Shown here: piece by piece, positions 1-7,594 of the stretch | Numbering within the stretch: position 1 is the stretch's first letter | Layout: every line of letters starts with the position of its first letter | Assembly: GCA_947643415.1 (NCBI GenBank) | Contig: CANRWA010000015.1 | Coordinates: 1 to 64,000 of the forward strand | DNA from: an uncultured Clostridia bacterium | GTDB lineage: Bacteria > Bacillota > Clostridia > Lachnospirales > Lachnospiraceae | Reading direction: 5' to 3' | Length of the DNA: 64,000 nucleotides | The notes under the pieces: generated by a model | Database searches by the model: none | The model's input: only the letters and a program-made list of their open reading frames with translations | Told to the model about the DNA's origin: nothing | Translations under genes and position numbers: made by a program

Positions 1-1
1 G

Positions 2-205
2 GAAATCATGTATGAGGATGTATTTGAGGGTAAAAAAGGATGGAGAATGAAAACGAATATTTTATCATTCACATCGTCAAATCAGGGAGTGGCAAAAGTA
101 ACATCAAGCGGAAAGATAAAAGGGCTGAGGAAAGGCAAGGCAACCATAACAGTGAGAATGAAACCTACTGGTGTTAAGTGCAGGGTGAAGGTAACTGTTA
201 AATGA
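2..205 (+). CDS. C-terminal fragment of a Big2 (Ig-like) domain protein
   Basis: The reading frame is open from the window edge and ends at 205, so the true start lies outside. The visible 67 or so residues carry the bacterial Ig-like Big2 pattern: a serine/asparagine-rich strand (SSNQGVAKV), a turn with SGKIKGLRKGKATITV, and a final VKVTVK strand. Such domains usually close secreted or surface proteins. The internal ATG at 8 has no clear ribosome binding site, supporting a longer gene. The function of the full protein cannot be judged from this piece. Confidence 0.7.
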   Translation, partial: EIMYEDVFEGKKGWRMKTNILSFTSSNQGVAKVTSSGKIKGLRKGKATITVRMKPTGVKCRVKVTVK

Positions 206-226
206 TTTTTGAAGCTATTCTATGCG

Positions 227-268
227 TTAGCTCAACGGCGGGGTCAAATTGGCGCCGCCCAGCTAACT
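227..268. repeat. AGCTCAACGG palindromic repeat, copy 1
   Basis: First of at least seven dispersed copies of a short imperfect palindrome with core AGCTCAACGGCGCCAATT and its complement. This copy reads TTAGCTCAACGGCG, then TCAAATTGGCGCCGCCCAGC. It lies between the convergent genes ending at 205 and 324. Confidence 0.75.
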
Positions 269-278
269 CAGCGAAAGA

Positions 279-310
279 AAGATCCTGAATTATATGAAAT
301 CCAGGATCTT
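279..310. terminator. Hairpin between convergent genes
   Basis: Perfect 9-bp stem AAGATCCTG/CAGGATCTT with a 14-nt loop. It lies just downstream of the minus-strand gene ending at 324. On that strand it is followed by TCTTTC, a weak T-rich tail, so it probably terminates that gene and may act in both directions. Confidence 0.5.
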
Positions 311-323
311 AGTGGTCAGATAT

Positions 324-746
324 TTAGTATTTTGCTGTATGGCTTCCTGTGATTGTTTCCGACACTCCATTCCGTGTAACTTTTACTTTTACATCCAGCC
401 GGTAAGTTCCTTTGGAGAGGAGATAACAAGTTTTTGAAACAATAAGTATACGATCATTGCATGATATGTTCCAGCTCTTTACTGTTGTAGTGCCAGAAGA
501 AGTCACTTTTTTGAGTTTCATTGTTCCTTCGATCCTGGTTGTATTTGACTTCCCAATGATAGTTGTTTTACAACGAGTTGCGCCATCGCTGTCTATGCTC
601 AATAATGTTGTAATTGAATCGGTAGTTACACTCTGGACAGATATTCCATTATCGGTACTGGCGGCCAGACTTCTAGAATTTGATAATGATTGTACGGATA
701 GTGCTAATGCTAATACCACTACTGCTATTTTTTTCATATACCTCAT
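324..746 (-). CDS. Small secreted protein of unknown function
   Basis: 140 residues. The N-terminus is a clear signal peptide: MRYMKKIAVVV, a hydrophobic core, and an AA cleavage region near residue 30. The mature part is rich in Thr, Ser and Val with alternating beta-strand character (GTYRLDVKVKV) and has two or three cysteines. I recognise no family. The first ATG is supported by AGGAGA about 8 nt upstream. The gene ahead of it (DUF4367 protein) ends 14 nt upstream on the same strand, so the two are probably co-transcribed. Confidence 0.75.
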   Translation of the reverse strand: MRYMKKIAVVVLALALSVQSLSNSRSLAASTDNGISVQSVTTDSITTLLSIDSDGATRCKTTIIGKSNTTRIEGTMKLKKVTSSGTTTVKSWNISCNDRILIVSKTCYLLSKGTYRLDVKVKVTRNGVSETITGSHTAKY

Positions 747-760
747 ATTAAATCAATCTC

Positions 761-1471
761 CTATGTTTTTAATTTTACTCCTTCAGCGATTCGTATTATA
801 TCATTTTCTTCGAGTCCAGTTATATATAAAGTGCAGAGAAAATCTTCTTTTTGCCAAATCAATCTGCTATCTGATTTATCAGAATTGCTTTGATAGAGGT
901 CACAAAAAGTTCCATCCTGCAGTTCTTTATGGGTAAGAGTACTATTTTCATTGTCAACGGATGTATCAGCATCTTTTGCAATGGCGTAATGGAATATTAA
1001 TTGCTCTGTCCCTTTACAATATGTAACAGTCCCCATATCCTTTTCCATATCAGCACTTTTCAACATATAGCCATCTGGTATGTATTCCAGTGAGAATCCA
1101 GCAACAGATTCATTATTTATATCTGCTGATATCGTTTTATCAGAAGATGTGGTTTTATAATTTGTCATGCCACCGCTTACCGCAGTTTTTATCCATTGGA
1201 AACAAGTAGCACGGACATCCCTGTCAAGGGCACCTATCAAAATAAAGCTGCCAATCAGAAGGACAAATAGAGAGGCGATATTCTGTCCAAGGCGTCGCAG
1301 TCGTCTTCGCCATCTGTATTTCCAAGACATACCACTCAGCCTGTACAGGATTTCAGGGGGCGGCTCTTCCTCTGTCATATCACTGGCTTCCTCCGAAGAA
1401 TAGAATCTGTATCGTTCCTCTTCATATTCTTCTCGTACTGCCTTTTCCAACAGATCCTCTTCCTTGGACAC
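761..1471 (-). CDS. DUF4367-type membrane protein, anti-sigma-like
   Basis: 236 residues starting at GTG, with GGAGG 9 nt upstream. An acidic N-terminal cytoplasmic part (many Glu, residues 1-45) is followed by a basic stretch (KYRWRRRLRRL), one membrane segment near residues 63-82, and an extracellular domain with the DUF4367 pattern (LEYIPDGYML..., YCKGTEQLIFHYA, and a C-terminal IIRIAEGVKL). In Clostridia such proteins usually follow an ECF sigma factor gene and act as its partner. Here the upstream neighbour is a tRNA gene and no sigma gene is adjacent, so the partner is missing or elsewhere. Confidence 0.75.
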   Translation of the reverse strand: MSKEEDLLEKAVREEYEEERYRFYSSEEASDMTEEEPPPEILYRLSGMSWKYRWRRRLRRLGQNIASLFVLLIGSFILIGALDRDVRATCFQWIKTAVSGGMTNYKTTSSDKTISADINNESVAGFSLEYIPDGYMLKSADMEKDMGTVTYCKGTEQLIFHYAIAKDADTSVDNENSTLTHKELQDGTFCDLYQSNSDKSDSRLIWQKEDFLCTLYITGLEENDIIRIAEGVKLKT

Positions 1472-1523
1472 AGCCCAATTCCTCCCTTGGTTTCCCTAAA
1501 ACGAATGACCCCCTGTTTCAATA

Positions 1524-1596
1524 AGCTTCGAAAGGGACTTGAACCCTCGACCCCTTCATTACGAGTGAAGTGCTCTACCGACTGAGCTATCGAAGC
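1524..1596 (-). tRNA. tRNA-Thr (anticodon CGU)
   Basis: The minus strand folds as a cloverleaf. The acceptor GCTTCGA pairs perfectly with TCGAAGC. The D arm is GCTC...GAGC, the anticodon stem CTTCA/TGAAG holds loop CTCGTAA, and the T arm contains GGTTCAAGTCC. The anticodon is CGT. No CCA is encoded. It lies at the left edge of the tail-gene locus, on the side of the tRNA 5' end, so it is not an obvious integration scar. Confidence 0.93.
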
Positions 1597-1747
1597 AAAA
1601 TGTATAAAGTTCATTAAGAACTACAACAGAATAATAATACAACATATTTTTCGTTGTTGTCAATATGAATTTGAAAAATTGAAGAAAAATATTCCAACTA
1701 TGTGGTTCTGTTATACAGCATATGGCGTGGCGGAACGGTAGATAACA

Positions 1748-1780
1748 GTCCGGCGGCTGGTGTGACAGACGCCGCCGGAC
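1748..1780. other. Strong GC-rich inverted repeat downstream of the endolysin
   Basis: Perfect 10-bp stem GTCCGGCGGC/GCCGCCGGAC with a 13-nt loop, 27 nt beyond the endolysin stop. Its position suggests an end-of-operon structure, but neither strand has a run of T after it, so it is not a classical terminator. Confidence 0.5.
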
Positions 1781-1806
1781 CGATAAAACAGATGGATGAA
1801 ATCGGT

Positions 1807-2745
1807 TTACCGTATAGACAATTCTTTGTTATAGATAAATCCGTCATAGGTTTTCATTCCTCTTTTGTATTTTATATTTGTCCATTGTTTTCCCACTGAG
1901 ACTACCGTCACTTTGCTGCCTTTGGGGGCTGTGACCTGTACTTTGGATGTTTTTTTATTTTTCTCATGAATATCGGCAGTGGGGGCAGTGATGGTTCCTG
2001 TCCTGTATTTTGACAGTCCGGATTTTTTCAGGCAAGTGTTTTTGACAAAACCGGTTTTTAAGGCATTTACCATCTTTGCTCTGACCTGGCTCCAGCCATT
2101 GCCTTTGTCTTTTATGAATTCCACTTCCCGGCCTACAGGCAGGCTGCCATAATATCCTTTCACAGTCATGGCAGATTTATATAAGCGGCATTTGGTTGTG
2201 ATGGTAGTTTTATCAGGATCCTGGTCATACAGGGGCCTGCCATAGCCGAGTATTCTGCTGTGTGCTGCAGAATATGATTTCTCACAGACAGAACCGCCAT
2301 TATCTACAACAGAGGAACTATTATTTGTATTTCCCTCCATCGTATAGATTTTGTTCCCCGATACCTTTGTCACGATCCCGATATGATTGGCGCCACTGTG
2401 GCGGGAGCCGGAGAAAAATACAAGGTCTCCGGCCCTGGGGGATTTAAAATATCTTTTTTTCTGGACAAAGGCGGTGCGGATTGTCTCGCATGCTGCCGAG
2501 AATGCACCGCATAACAATTTTTTGGCAGTTGTCTTTGAACCGCCACAGAGTTTGTACATCACCCAGCAGATAAAAGAGGCGCACCAGTAGTCGCCGTTTG
2601 TTCCAGTGATAACACCATATTTGGTAAAATTATTGCTGCCAGGGTTTGCTTTTTTGCTGTTCAGGTTTTTGTTTGATGCTTTTTCTATGTATCCTTTTTC
2701 TGCTTTTGCGATCTTGATCGCCTTTTCAGCATAGTATTTGGACAT
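1807..2745 (-). CDS. CHAP-domain endolysin with SH3-like C-terminal repeats
   Basis: 312 residues. Residues about 35-170 form a CHAP cysteine amidase/endopeptidase domain, with catalytic Cys55 in DYWCASFICW, His121 in SGANHIGIV and Glu137/Asn139 in YTMEGNT. Two SH3-like wall-binding units follow (about 185-245 and 255-312). It would cut peptidoglycan for lysis. AAGGAGATG stands ahead of the ATG. It is the last gene of the minus-strand tail operon, as expected for lysis. Unusually, the holin is not adjacent: it lies 22 kb upstream behind tape measure 2. Confidence 0.92.
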   Translation of the reverse strand: MSKYYAEKAIKIAKAEKGYIEKASNKNLNSKKANPGSNNFTKYGVITGTNGDYWCASFICWVMYKLCGGSKTTAKKLLCGAFSAACETIRTAFVQKKRYFKSPRAGDLVFFSGSRHSGANHIGIVTKVSGNKIYTMEGNTNNSSSVVDNGGSVCEKSYSAAHSRILGYGRPLYDQDPDKTTITTKCRLYKSAMTVKGYYGSLPVGREVEFIKDKGNGWSQVRAKMVNALKTGFVKNTCLKKSGLSKYRTGTITAPTADIHEKNKKTSKVQVTAPKGSKVTVVSVGKQWTNIKYKRGMKTYDGFIYNKELSIR

Positions 2746-2810
2746 TTTGATTCATCTCCTTTTTTTCGTTAGTATAGTGGGGAAAATAGGTTCAAATTGG
2801 TGCTGCTGAG

Positions 2811-3224
2811 TTACATTGGCCAGCCTTGCTCCTTGTCGGAAGCTTCGATCATGAATCCAATGGAAGTGATAGCGGCAGGAGATATTTTTATATTCTCCAT
2901 CTCCTCTGGACGGATGGTGTAGATGTTGATCTCTACTTCAAACTGGTTTAGTTCGTTGCGGTCTCTGTTGAAGTCTTTAATTGTTTCGGGGATCAGTTCG
3001 TAGAAACCGGGATTGTCTTCTGTCTGGATGAAATTACCATTCTCATCTTTTCGCACATACTTGTCCATCAGTTTGTTCATTTCCTCCTGATAGTCGGTGA
3101 GTGCTGCCTGGATCCCTTTGATGTTCTGGGAGATCTTCAGGCTTGTCCGGTAATTCATCTGCTGGGGAATGATCTCGTTTAGTGCTGCAGTTGCGTTTGA
3201 TAGGGTTAGATAGGTGAGTTTCAT
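2811..3224 (-). CDS. Small phage protein, possibly DUF1617-like
   Basis: 137 residues, mostly helical (MKLTYLTLSNATAALNEI...), with a charged central part and a C-terminal strand region (FEVEINIYTI). Small proteins of this shape lie between tail fibre and lysis genes in many Firmicutes siphophages (DUF1617 family). The match is by size, position and the opening pattern only. AAGGAGGC precedes the ATG. It lies between the fibre array and the endolysin. Confidence 0.6.
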   Translation of the reverse strand: MKLTYLTLSNATAALNEIIPQQMNYRTSLKISQNIKGIQAALTDYQEEMNKLMDKYVRKDENGNFIQTEDNPGFYELIPETIKDFNRDRNELNQFEVEINIYTIRPEEMENIKISPAAITSIGFMIEASDKEQGWPM

Positions 3225-3263
3225 AGAATTGCCTCCTTGAATTTTATAGATTATAAAGCTAAT

Positions 3264-3359
3264 ATGGGAGAAGAACTTATTGATAAGTATAAAAACTGGG
3301 AATCCGAATTACAACAAAGGGAGGAAAAACAACGAAATTCGGAACAAAATCAACAATGA
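3264..3359 (+). pseudogene. Short plus-strand coding remnant
   Basis: A 31-codon open frame beginning MGEELIDKYKNW and ending in a Glu/Gln-rich tail. The frame stays open upstream towards the antisense of the 137-residue gene. Amino-acid usage looks like the end of a real charged, helical protein, but there is no start signal, and the surrounding 3360-3560 is AT-rich without a gene. It is probably the decayed 3' end of a lost cargo gene. Confidence 0.3.
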
Positions 3360-3563
3360 GATGTGTAAAAATGATATATAGTAAATAAGAATACAATAGT
3401 TTATAAAAAGTTATAAATATATAAATCCATAAATATTTATATATTTCGGTAACAAATTGGTGTAGAAGATTAGAGCTTAAATATTGTTCGTTAAAAGATA
3501 AAAACTCATTCAGTTCCGTCTATATGGATGATCTCTTGCATTATTCATTTCCATCACCTCGCA

Positions 3564-4493
3564 TTATGAACTCAAACCGATAGAAAAAGAGGTATATGTT
3601 CCAGCGGGTCCTGATACAGTAATATAGCCTGAATCTGCACTAACTGTTATATAATTTGAACTTGCGTATATTGTATGAAAATTGTATCCGCCACTATAGG
3701 TTATACAACCCAAAAGAATATGATTAGCAAATTTAATGACAAGAAATGCAAACAAATGGGTGCTAGTGCTGCCATTCACAGCATAACGTATTGGTATAGT
3801 AAATGAACCTTGGGATGACGCGATAGTATTTGCCTGCGTGTAACTCTTGTGACTATGGCCAATTTCTTCTTTATAACTTAGCATTTCTGTAATCGCTGCC
3901 CTTGTCATAGTACCATCTGTGCTTGTGCCTGTGGATGAATACAGTTTCGTCAATCCAGACACAGAAGCTGTACCTGTACTGTAGGTGGTATTTGTCCCTG
4001 GAATCCCCAAGGCTGTAATATCTGTCTTTGTCACTGCGGCCGCCCCGGTCACATGACCACTGGTATCCGTTGTAATCTTATACAGCCCGCTGGATTTCGC
4101 ACCTGCAGCACTGGAAGGATGGGTATATTTATTTGCCCCTGTGGCAATACCTGACAGCTTCGTTCGTTCATCGGCAGTGATGTGTATTGCATTATTATTT
4201 ACATGAGTCTCCAGTTCTGACTGATTTGCTTTCAAAGCTATTGCTGCCTCTATGTTTGTCGACATATCATTCCATTTGGTTATGTTATTGGAAGTGATAG
4301 AATCTAATGCATCTTTGTTGCTGTGTTCGTGTTTTTTATTACTGGCATCATCCCATTTTGTTTTATTTGACTCCAGTGTTGTGCCATCATCCATCTCGAC
4401 AGTCTGTGAACTTGTCCAGAAAGATAACAGTTTATAGCCGTCCGGCAGCCGGATATGCCGCCGGATTTTTTTGAATCCAGATAATATGCTCAT
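3564..4493 (-). CDS. Tail fibre / receptor-binding protein, copy 1
   Basis: 309 residues. The first ~80 residues (MSILSGFKKIRRHIRLPDGY..., KTKWDDAS.KKHEH) are almost the same as in the two following paralogues. From about residue 85 it diverges into a helical part (NQSELETHVNNNAIHITADERTKL) and a Gly/Thr/Ser-rich beta region typical of trimeric fibres. The tip (last ~110 residues) is unique. The HEH motif resembles metal-binding HxH motifs of phage fibres. AGGAGG precedes the ATG. It is the last of three tandem fibre genes. Confidence 0.8.
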   Translation of the reverse strand: MSILSGFKKIRRHIRLPDGYKLLSFWTSSQTVEMDDGTTLESNKTKWDDASNKKHEHSNKDALDSITSNNITKWNDMSTNIEAAIALKANQSELETHVNNNAIHITADERTKLSGIATGANKYTHPSSAAGAKSSGLYKITTDTSGHVTGAAAVTKTDITALGIPGTNTTYSTGTASVSGLTKLYSSTGTSTDGTMTRAAITEMLSYKEEIGHSHKSYTQANTIASSQGSFTIPIRYAVNGSTSTHLFAFLVIKFANHILLGCITYSGGYNFHTIYASSNYITVSADSGYITVSGPAGTYTSFSIGLSS

Positions 4494-4564
4494 TTTGGTG
4501 GCCTCCTAACGAATGGATTTGTTTGATTTACTTGTAGCAATATAATATTTGTGAATGTATAGTA

Positions 4565-5605
4565 TTAAGATGTTCTCAGATAAATGACTTGTGCGATGGG
4601 AGATAAGGTTTTATCATTTCCTACTGTATTTTTGATGCCGCCTCTAACAGTTTTTTTGTCGGGGTCAAGATAACAATACATCCAGCATACGTCTGCAGAG
4701 CAGGTATCTTTTGCAATGGCAGCAATTGGTTTGTAATTGCTAATATTGGCCACTGTTCCTGTTGTTCGTGCATCCCAATTCCCCTGCACCGTTAATTGAT
4801 TAAGACTCAGATCTCTAATGATGACTAAATCTGTTGTTTTGTTCCAGTATGTGTTTGATATTATATTCCCATTCCCATCTTGTGCAGCTTTTGTTGCAGC
4901 CCCATCTAAAGCCCCATGAAAAGTTGTAGCATACATGTTTGCCCATTTATGAGATGAGGTTCCGATTGCCCCGTTATTATTTGTGGCGGGATAGAAATTT
5001 CTTGATTTATCGAGGATAACCTGTAGTCTGTTGGCAATAGTATTGCAATTCACATCAAAATAAATATTATTATCCGATGCAAGGTGAAGTTCTTCATTTG
5101 TAGCAGATACGACACTTTCAAGGGCTTTCGCTGATTTCCCGCCGCCTATGATGGCAGCACCTCCAGCACCGACAGAAATTCCTTGGCCATTAGTATCTCC
5201 GCCATATATTTTTAAAGGTGTCTGTGTAGAGGAATTCATTTTAAAAGATAGATTTCCGGTCAGTGTACCGCCAGTTGTTGATAAGGCACCGATATTTGCA
5301 GATGACAGGTTGACATTACCCGTTCGATATGATGATTCGGCATTTCCTTTTATGCCTGTGACATTGGACTCTGACAATATATTCCATTTAGCTACCTTTT
5401 CAGAAGTGATAGAATCCAAGGCTGGCTTGTTGGTGTGCTCATGTTTTTTTGTGCTGGCATCATCCCATTTTGTTTTATTTGACTCCAGGGTTGTGCCGTC
5501 ATCCATCTCGACAGTCTGAGAACTTGTCCAGAAAGATAACAGTTTGTAGCCGTCCGGCAGCCGGATATGCCGCCGGATTTTTTTAAATCCAGATAGTATG
5601 CTCAT
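4565..5605 (-). CDS. Tail fibre / receptor-binding protein, copy 2
   Basis: 346 residues. It shares about 110 N-terminal residues nearly unchanged with copy 3, through the region NVNLSSANIGAL.TTGGTLTGN. It also carries the repeated fibre motif NNNGAIGTSSHKWANMYA, shared with copy 3 (NNNGSVGTSSYQWANMYA). The C-terminal ~100 residues are unique. AAGGAG lies ahead of the ATG. The copies probably arose by duplication and exchange of tips. Confidence 0.82.
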   Translation of the reverse strand: MSILSGFKKIRRHIRLPDGYKLLSFWTSSQTVEMDDGTTLESNKTKWDDASTKKHEHTNKPALDSITSEKVAKWNILSESNVTGIKGNAESSYRTGNVNLSSANIGALSTTGGTLTGNLSFKMNSSTQTPLKIYGGDTNGQGISVGAGGAAIIGGGKSAKALESVVSATNEELHLASDNNIYFDVNCNTIANRLQVILDKSRNFYPATNNNGAIGTSSHKWANMYATTFHGALDGAATKAAQDGNGNIISNTYWNKTTDLVIIRDLSLNQLTVQGNWDARTTGTVANISNYKPIAAIAKDTCSADVCWMYCYLDPDKKTVRGGIKNTVGNDKTLSPIAQVIYLRTS

Positions 5606-5671
5606 TTTAATCTTCTCCTTTTAATATTCATGCCGCCAGAAGAAACTATTAATGTACAATTATAATAGACA

Positions 5672-6790
5672 TTAATTTGGAGGTATGACTGTATACTGTG
5701 CACCAGAACAGTAATAACCTGAGGATGATACACTTTCTAATTTTACCTCTTCATAAAAACTACTACTCGTATTCCTAATGGCCAGATCAAATTTAAACTG
5801 CATTTCATAGATGTTACTTCCTTTACTTGCACGCGATAAATAATACCCACTATATCCTACATTTCTGGCTATACATATGTTAAATGGGTATATTAGATAT
5901 CCTACTCCTGCATAGTAAATTACGGCTGTCCCGATAATAACTGTACCTTCTAAGTACTGTCCATTTAAAATATTAGTAGTCGTTCCATAACCGGAAGCTC
6001 CAGTTACTGCATGAGTATGTGGTTGCTTACTTGATACATAATTTTGTACATAAGATGGAGTGGCAGCATAGTTTTTAATATTACCAGAATGAAGAAGTGT
6101 CACCCAATTGCCCCATGTACCAGCCTTCTTATTTCTATACCTCACTTCATCTACTGTCATACCTAAAGCTAACTGAGTTACATAATTGGCATCTGCCCCC
6201 TGCCCACTGAGAATGTGATAATAATGACTAGTTGGTATGTTGGTACTTCCATCTGTAAATTCTTCCACAATGAAGCTGTTTGTCCCTGGGTTATAAGATG
6301 CGTTTTTTGTTACTCTGTTAAGTTTTAAACAGTTGGATTTCCCATCTAAAGCCCCATGGAATGTTGCAGCATACATGTTTGCCCACTGATAGGATGAGGT
6401 TCCTACTGAACCGTTATTATTTGCAGCGGGATAGATATTTCCGGTCAGTGTACCGCCTGTCGTTGGCAGGGCGCCAATATTTGCAGATGTCAGGTTGACA
6501 TTACCCGTTCGATATGATGATTCGGCATTTCCTTTTATGCCTGTGACATTGGACTCTGACAATATATTCCATTTAGCTACCTTTTCAGAAGTGATAGAAT
6601 CCAAGGCTGGCTTGTTGGTGTGCTCATGTTTTTTTGTGCTGGCATCATCCCATTTTGTTTTATTTGACTCCAGGGTTGTGCCGTCATCCATCTCGACAGT
6701 CTGTGAACTTGTCCAGAAGGATAACAGTTTGTAGCCATCCGGCAGCCGGATATGCCGCCGGATTTTTTTGAATCCAGATAGTATGCTCAT
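5672..6790 (-). CDS. Tail fibre / receptor-binding protein, copy 3, with pyocin-knob-like domain
   Basis: 372 residues. The N-terminal ~115 residues match copy 2. After the fibre motif (SVGTSSYQWANMYA) comes a region (YYHILSGQG... AGTWGNWVTL, about 180-230) with the pattern of the knob domain found in R-type pyocin fibres. An HTH motif and a unique beta-rich tip follow. AGAGGAGG precedes the ATG, and the gene follows BppU by 12 nt. It is the first fibre transcribed and therefore probably the main one used. Confidence 0.83.
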   Translation of the reverse strand: MSILSGFKKIRRHIRLPDGYKLLSFWTSSQTVEMDDGTTLESNKTKWDDASTKKHEHTNKPALDSITSEKVAKWNILSESNVTGIKGNAESSYRTGNVNLTSANIGALPTTGGTLTGNIYPAANNNGSVGTSSYQWANMYAATFHGALDGKSNCLKLNRVTKNASYNPGTNSFIVEEFTDGSTNIPTSHYYHILSGQGADANYVTQLALGMTVDEVRYRNKKAGTWGNWVTLLHSGNIKNYAATPSYVQNYVSSKQPHTHAVTGASGYGTTTNILNGQYLEGTVIIGTAVIYYAGVGYLIYPFNICIARNVGYSGYYLSRASKGSNIYEMQFKFDLAIRNTSSSFYEEVKLESVSSSGYYCSGAQYTVIPPN

Positions 6791-6802
6791 TTTAACCTCC
6801 TC

Positions 6803-7594
6803 TCAGTATTCCTGCAGCCAGAAGAAGCCGTTTTGCTGATCAGCAGGTTCCGTGTCTGATAAAGGTTCCATCATGCCGGTAAGAAGGTCTTCACAGTTTT
6901 TGGCAGCCGTATTTGCTCTTTTTGTGGCATCTTGGACATTTTGCAGGGCATTTGCAGTATCGGTCTGCCGTTTTTCTTCTTGTTCCTGTCTGGCTTTCTC
7001 TTTTTGTTGCCGGTCAGATTCATTTTCCTTGATTTCCAGGTTTTTCTGAATCAGATCATCTGTTGTCTTAACCGCTTCTTTCAGATCTTCATAAGTATCA
7101 TTTATTTCTGTTTCAAGATTGTCAATGTGTTCTTTTGATTTTTGTGCGGACTGTTCATATTCCCTGACATGGTTTAGTGTATGGACGATGGAGAGGTATT
7201 CATCAGTACTTTCCAGCTCTGAACTATAGTTGACATTTGGCTCCACATAGATAAAGAATGTGTCAGAGAAATAACAGGCTCCATCTGGTTTGTAGATGCA
7301 TAGCTCGCATTTTACTGTTCCTGGTACAGAAAGCATCTGCCGGGTGACAGTAACATTTATCTTGTCGTCCGTGAGAGATATATGTCCTTCCTCAACATCA
7401 TTAACAATGAATTTATTGTCGGGTTTTGTTGCAGAAATGACAATTTTCCAGTCTGGATCAAGTTTTAAGCGGTCATTGTTGTCATAAAGAGTTATTGATA
7501 GTATATGTGTCTGGTCTGAATTTTGCTTGATTACGGTTCGTTTTATATCGGATGAACCAAAATTGAGCTGTATGTTGTGAGTGATTGGGTCCAT
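6803..7594 (-). CDS. BppU-like upper baseplate protein
   Basis: 263 residues. Residues 1-125 have the BppU N-terminal pattern: DITxxIQLxFGSSD, then KIVISATKPD, VPGTVKCELCIYKPDG and YFSDTFFIYVEPN. Residues 130-240 form a long Glu/Lys/Gln-rich coiled coil, and the tail ends GFFWLQEY. In lactococcal siphophages BppU ties receptor-binding proteins to the tail tip. Its ATG overlaps the stop of the tail-tip gene (TAATG), showing translational coupling, and the fibre genes follow directly. Confidence 0.85.
   Translation of the reverse strand: MDPITHNIQLNFGSSDIKRTVIKQNSDQTHILSITLYDNNDRLKLDPDWKIVISATKPDNKFIVNDVEEGHISLTDDKINVTVTRQMLSVPGTVKCELCIYKPDGACYFSDTFFIYVEPNVNYSSELESTDEYLSIVHTLNHVREYEQSAQKSKEHIDNLETEINDTYEDLKEAVKTTDDLIQKNLEIKENESDRQQKEKARQEQEEKRQTDTANALQNVQDATKRANTAAKNCEDLLTGMMEPLSDTEPADQQNGFFWLQEY

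Noticed and set aside
1524-1596. tRNA-Thr as an integration site for the tail locus
   Set aside because: The locus lies on the 5' side of the tRNA, no partial tRNA 3' copy was seen at the other end near 41.3 kb, and there is no integrase.
1375-1614. Minus-strand open frame of 79 codons across the tRNA
   Set aside because: It lies over tRNA-Thr and in another frame of the DUF4367 gene. No ribosome binding site and no protein-like composition outside those features.
3564-6790. Diversity-generating retroelement acting on the fibres
   Set aside because: The fibre tips vary, but there is no reverse transcriptase, template repeat or adenine-biased variable region in the window.
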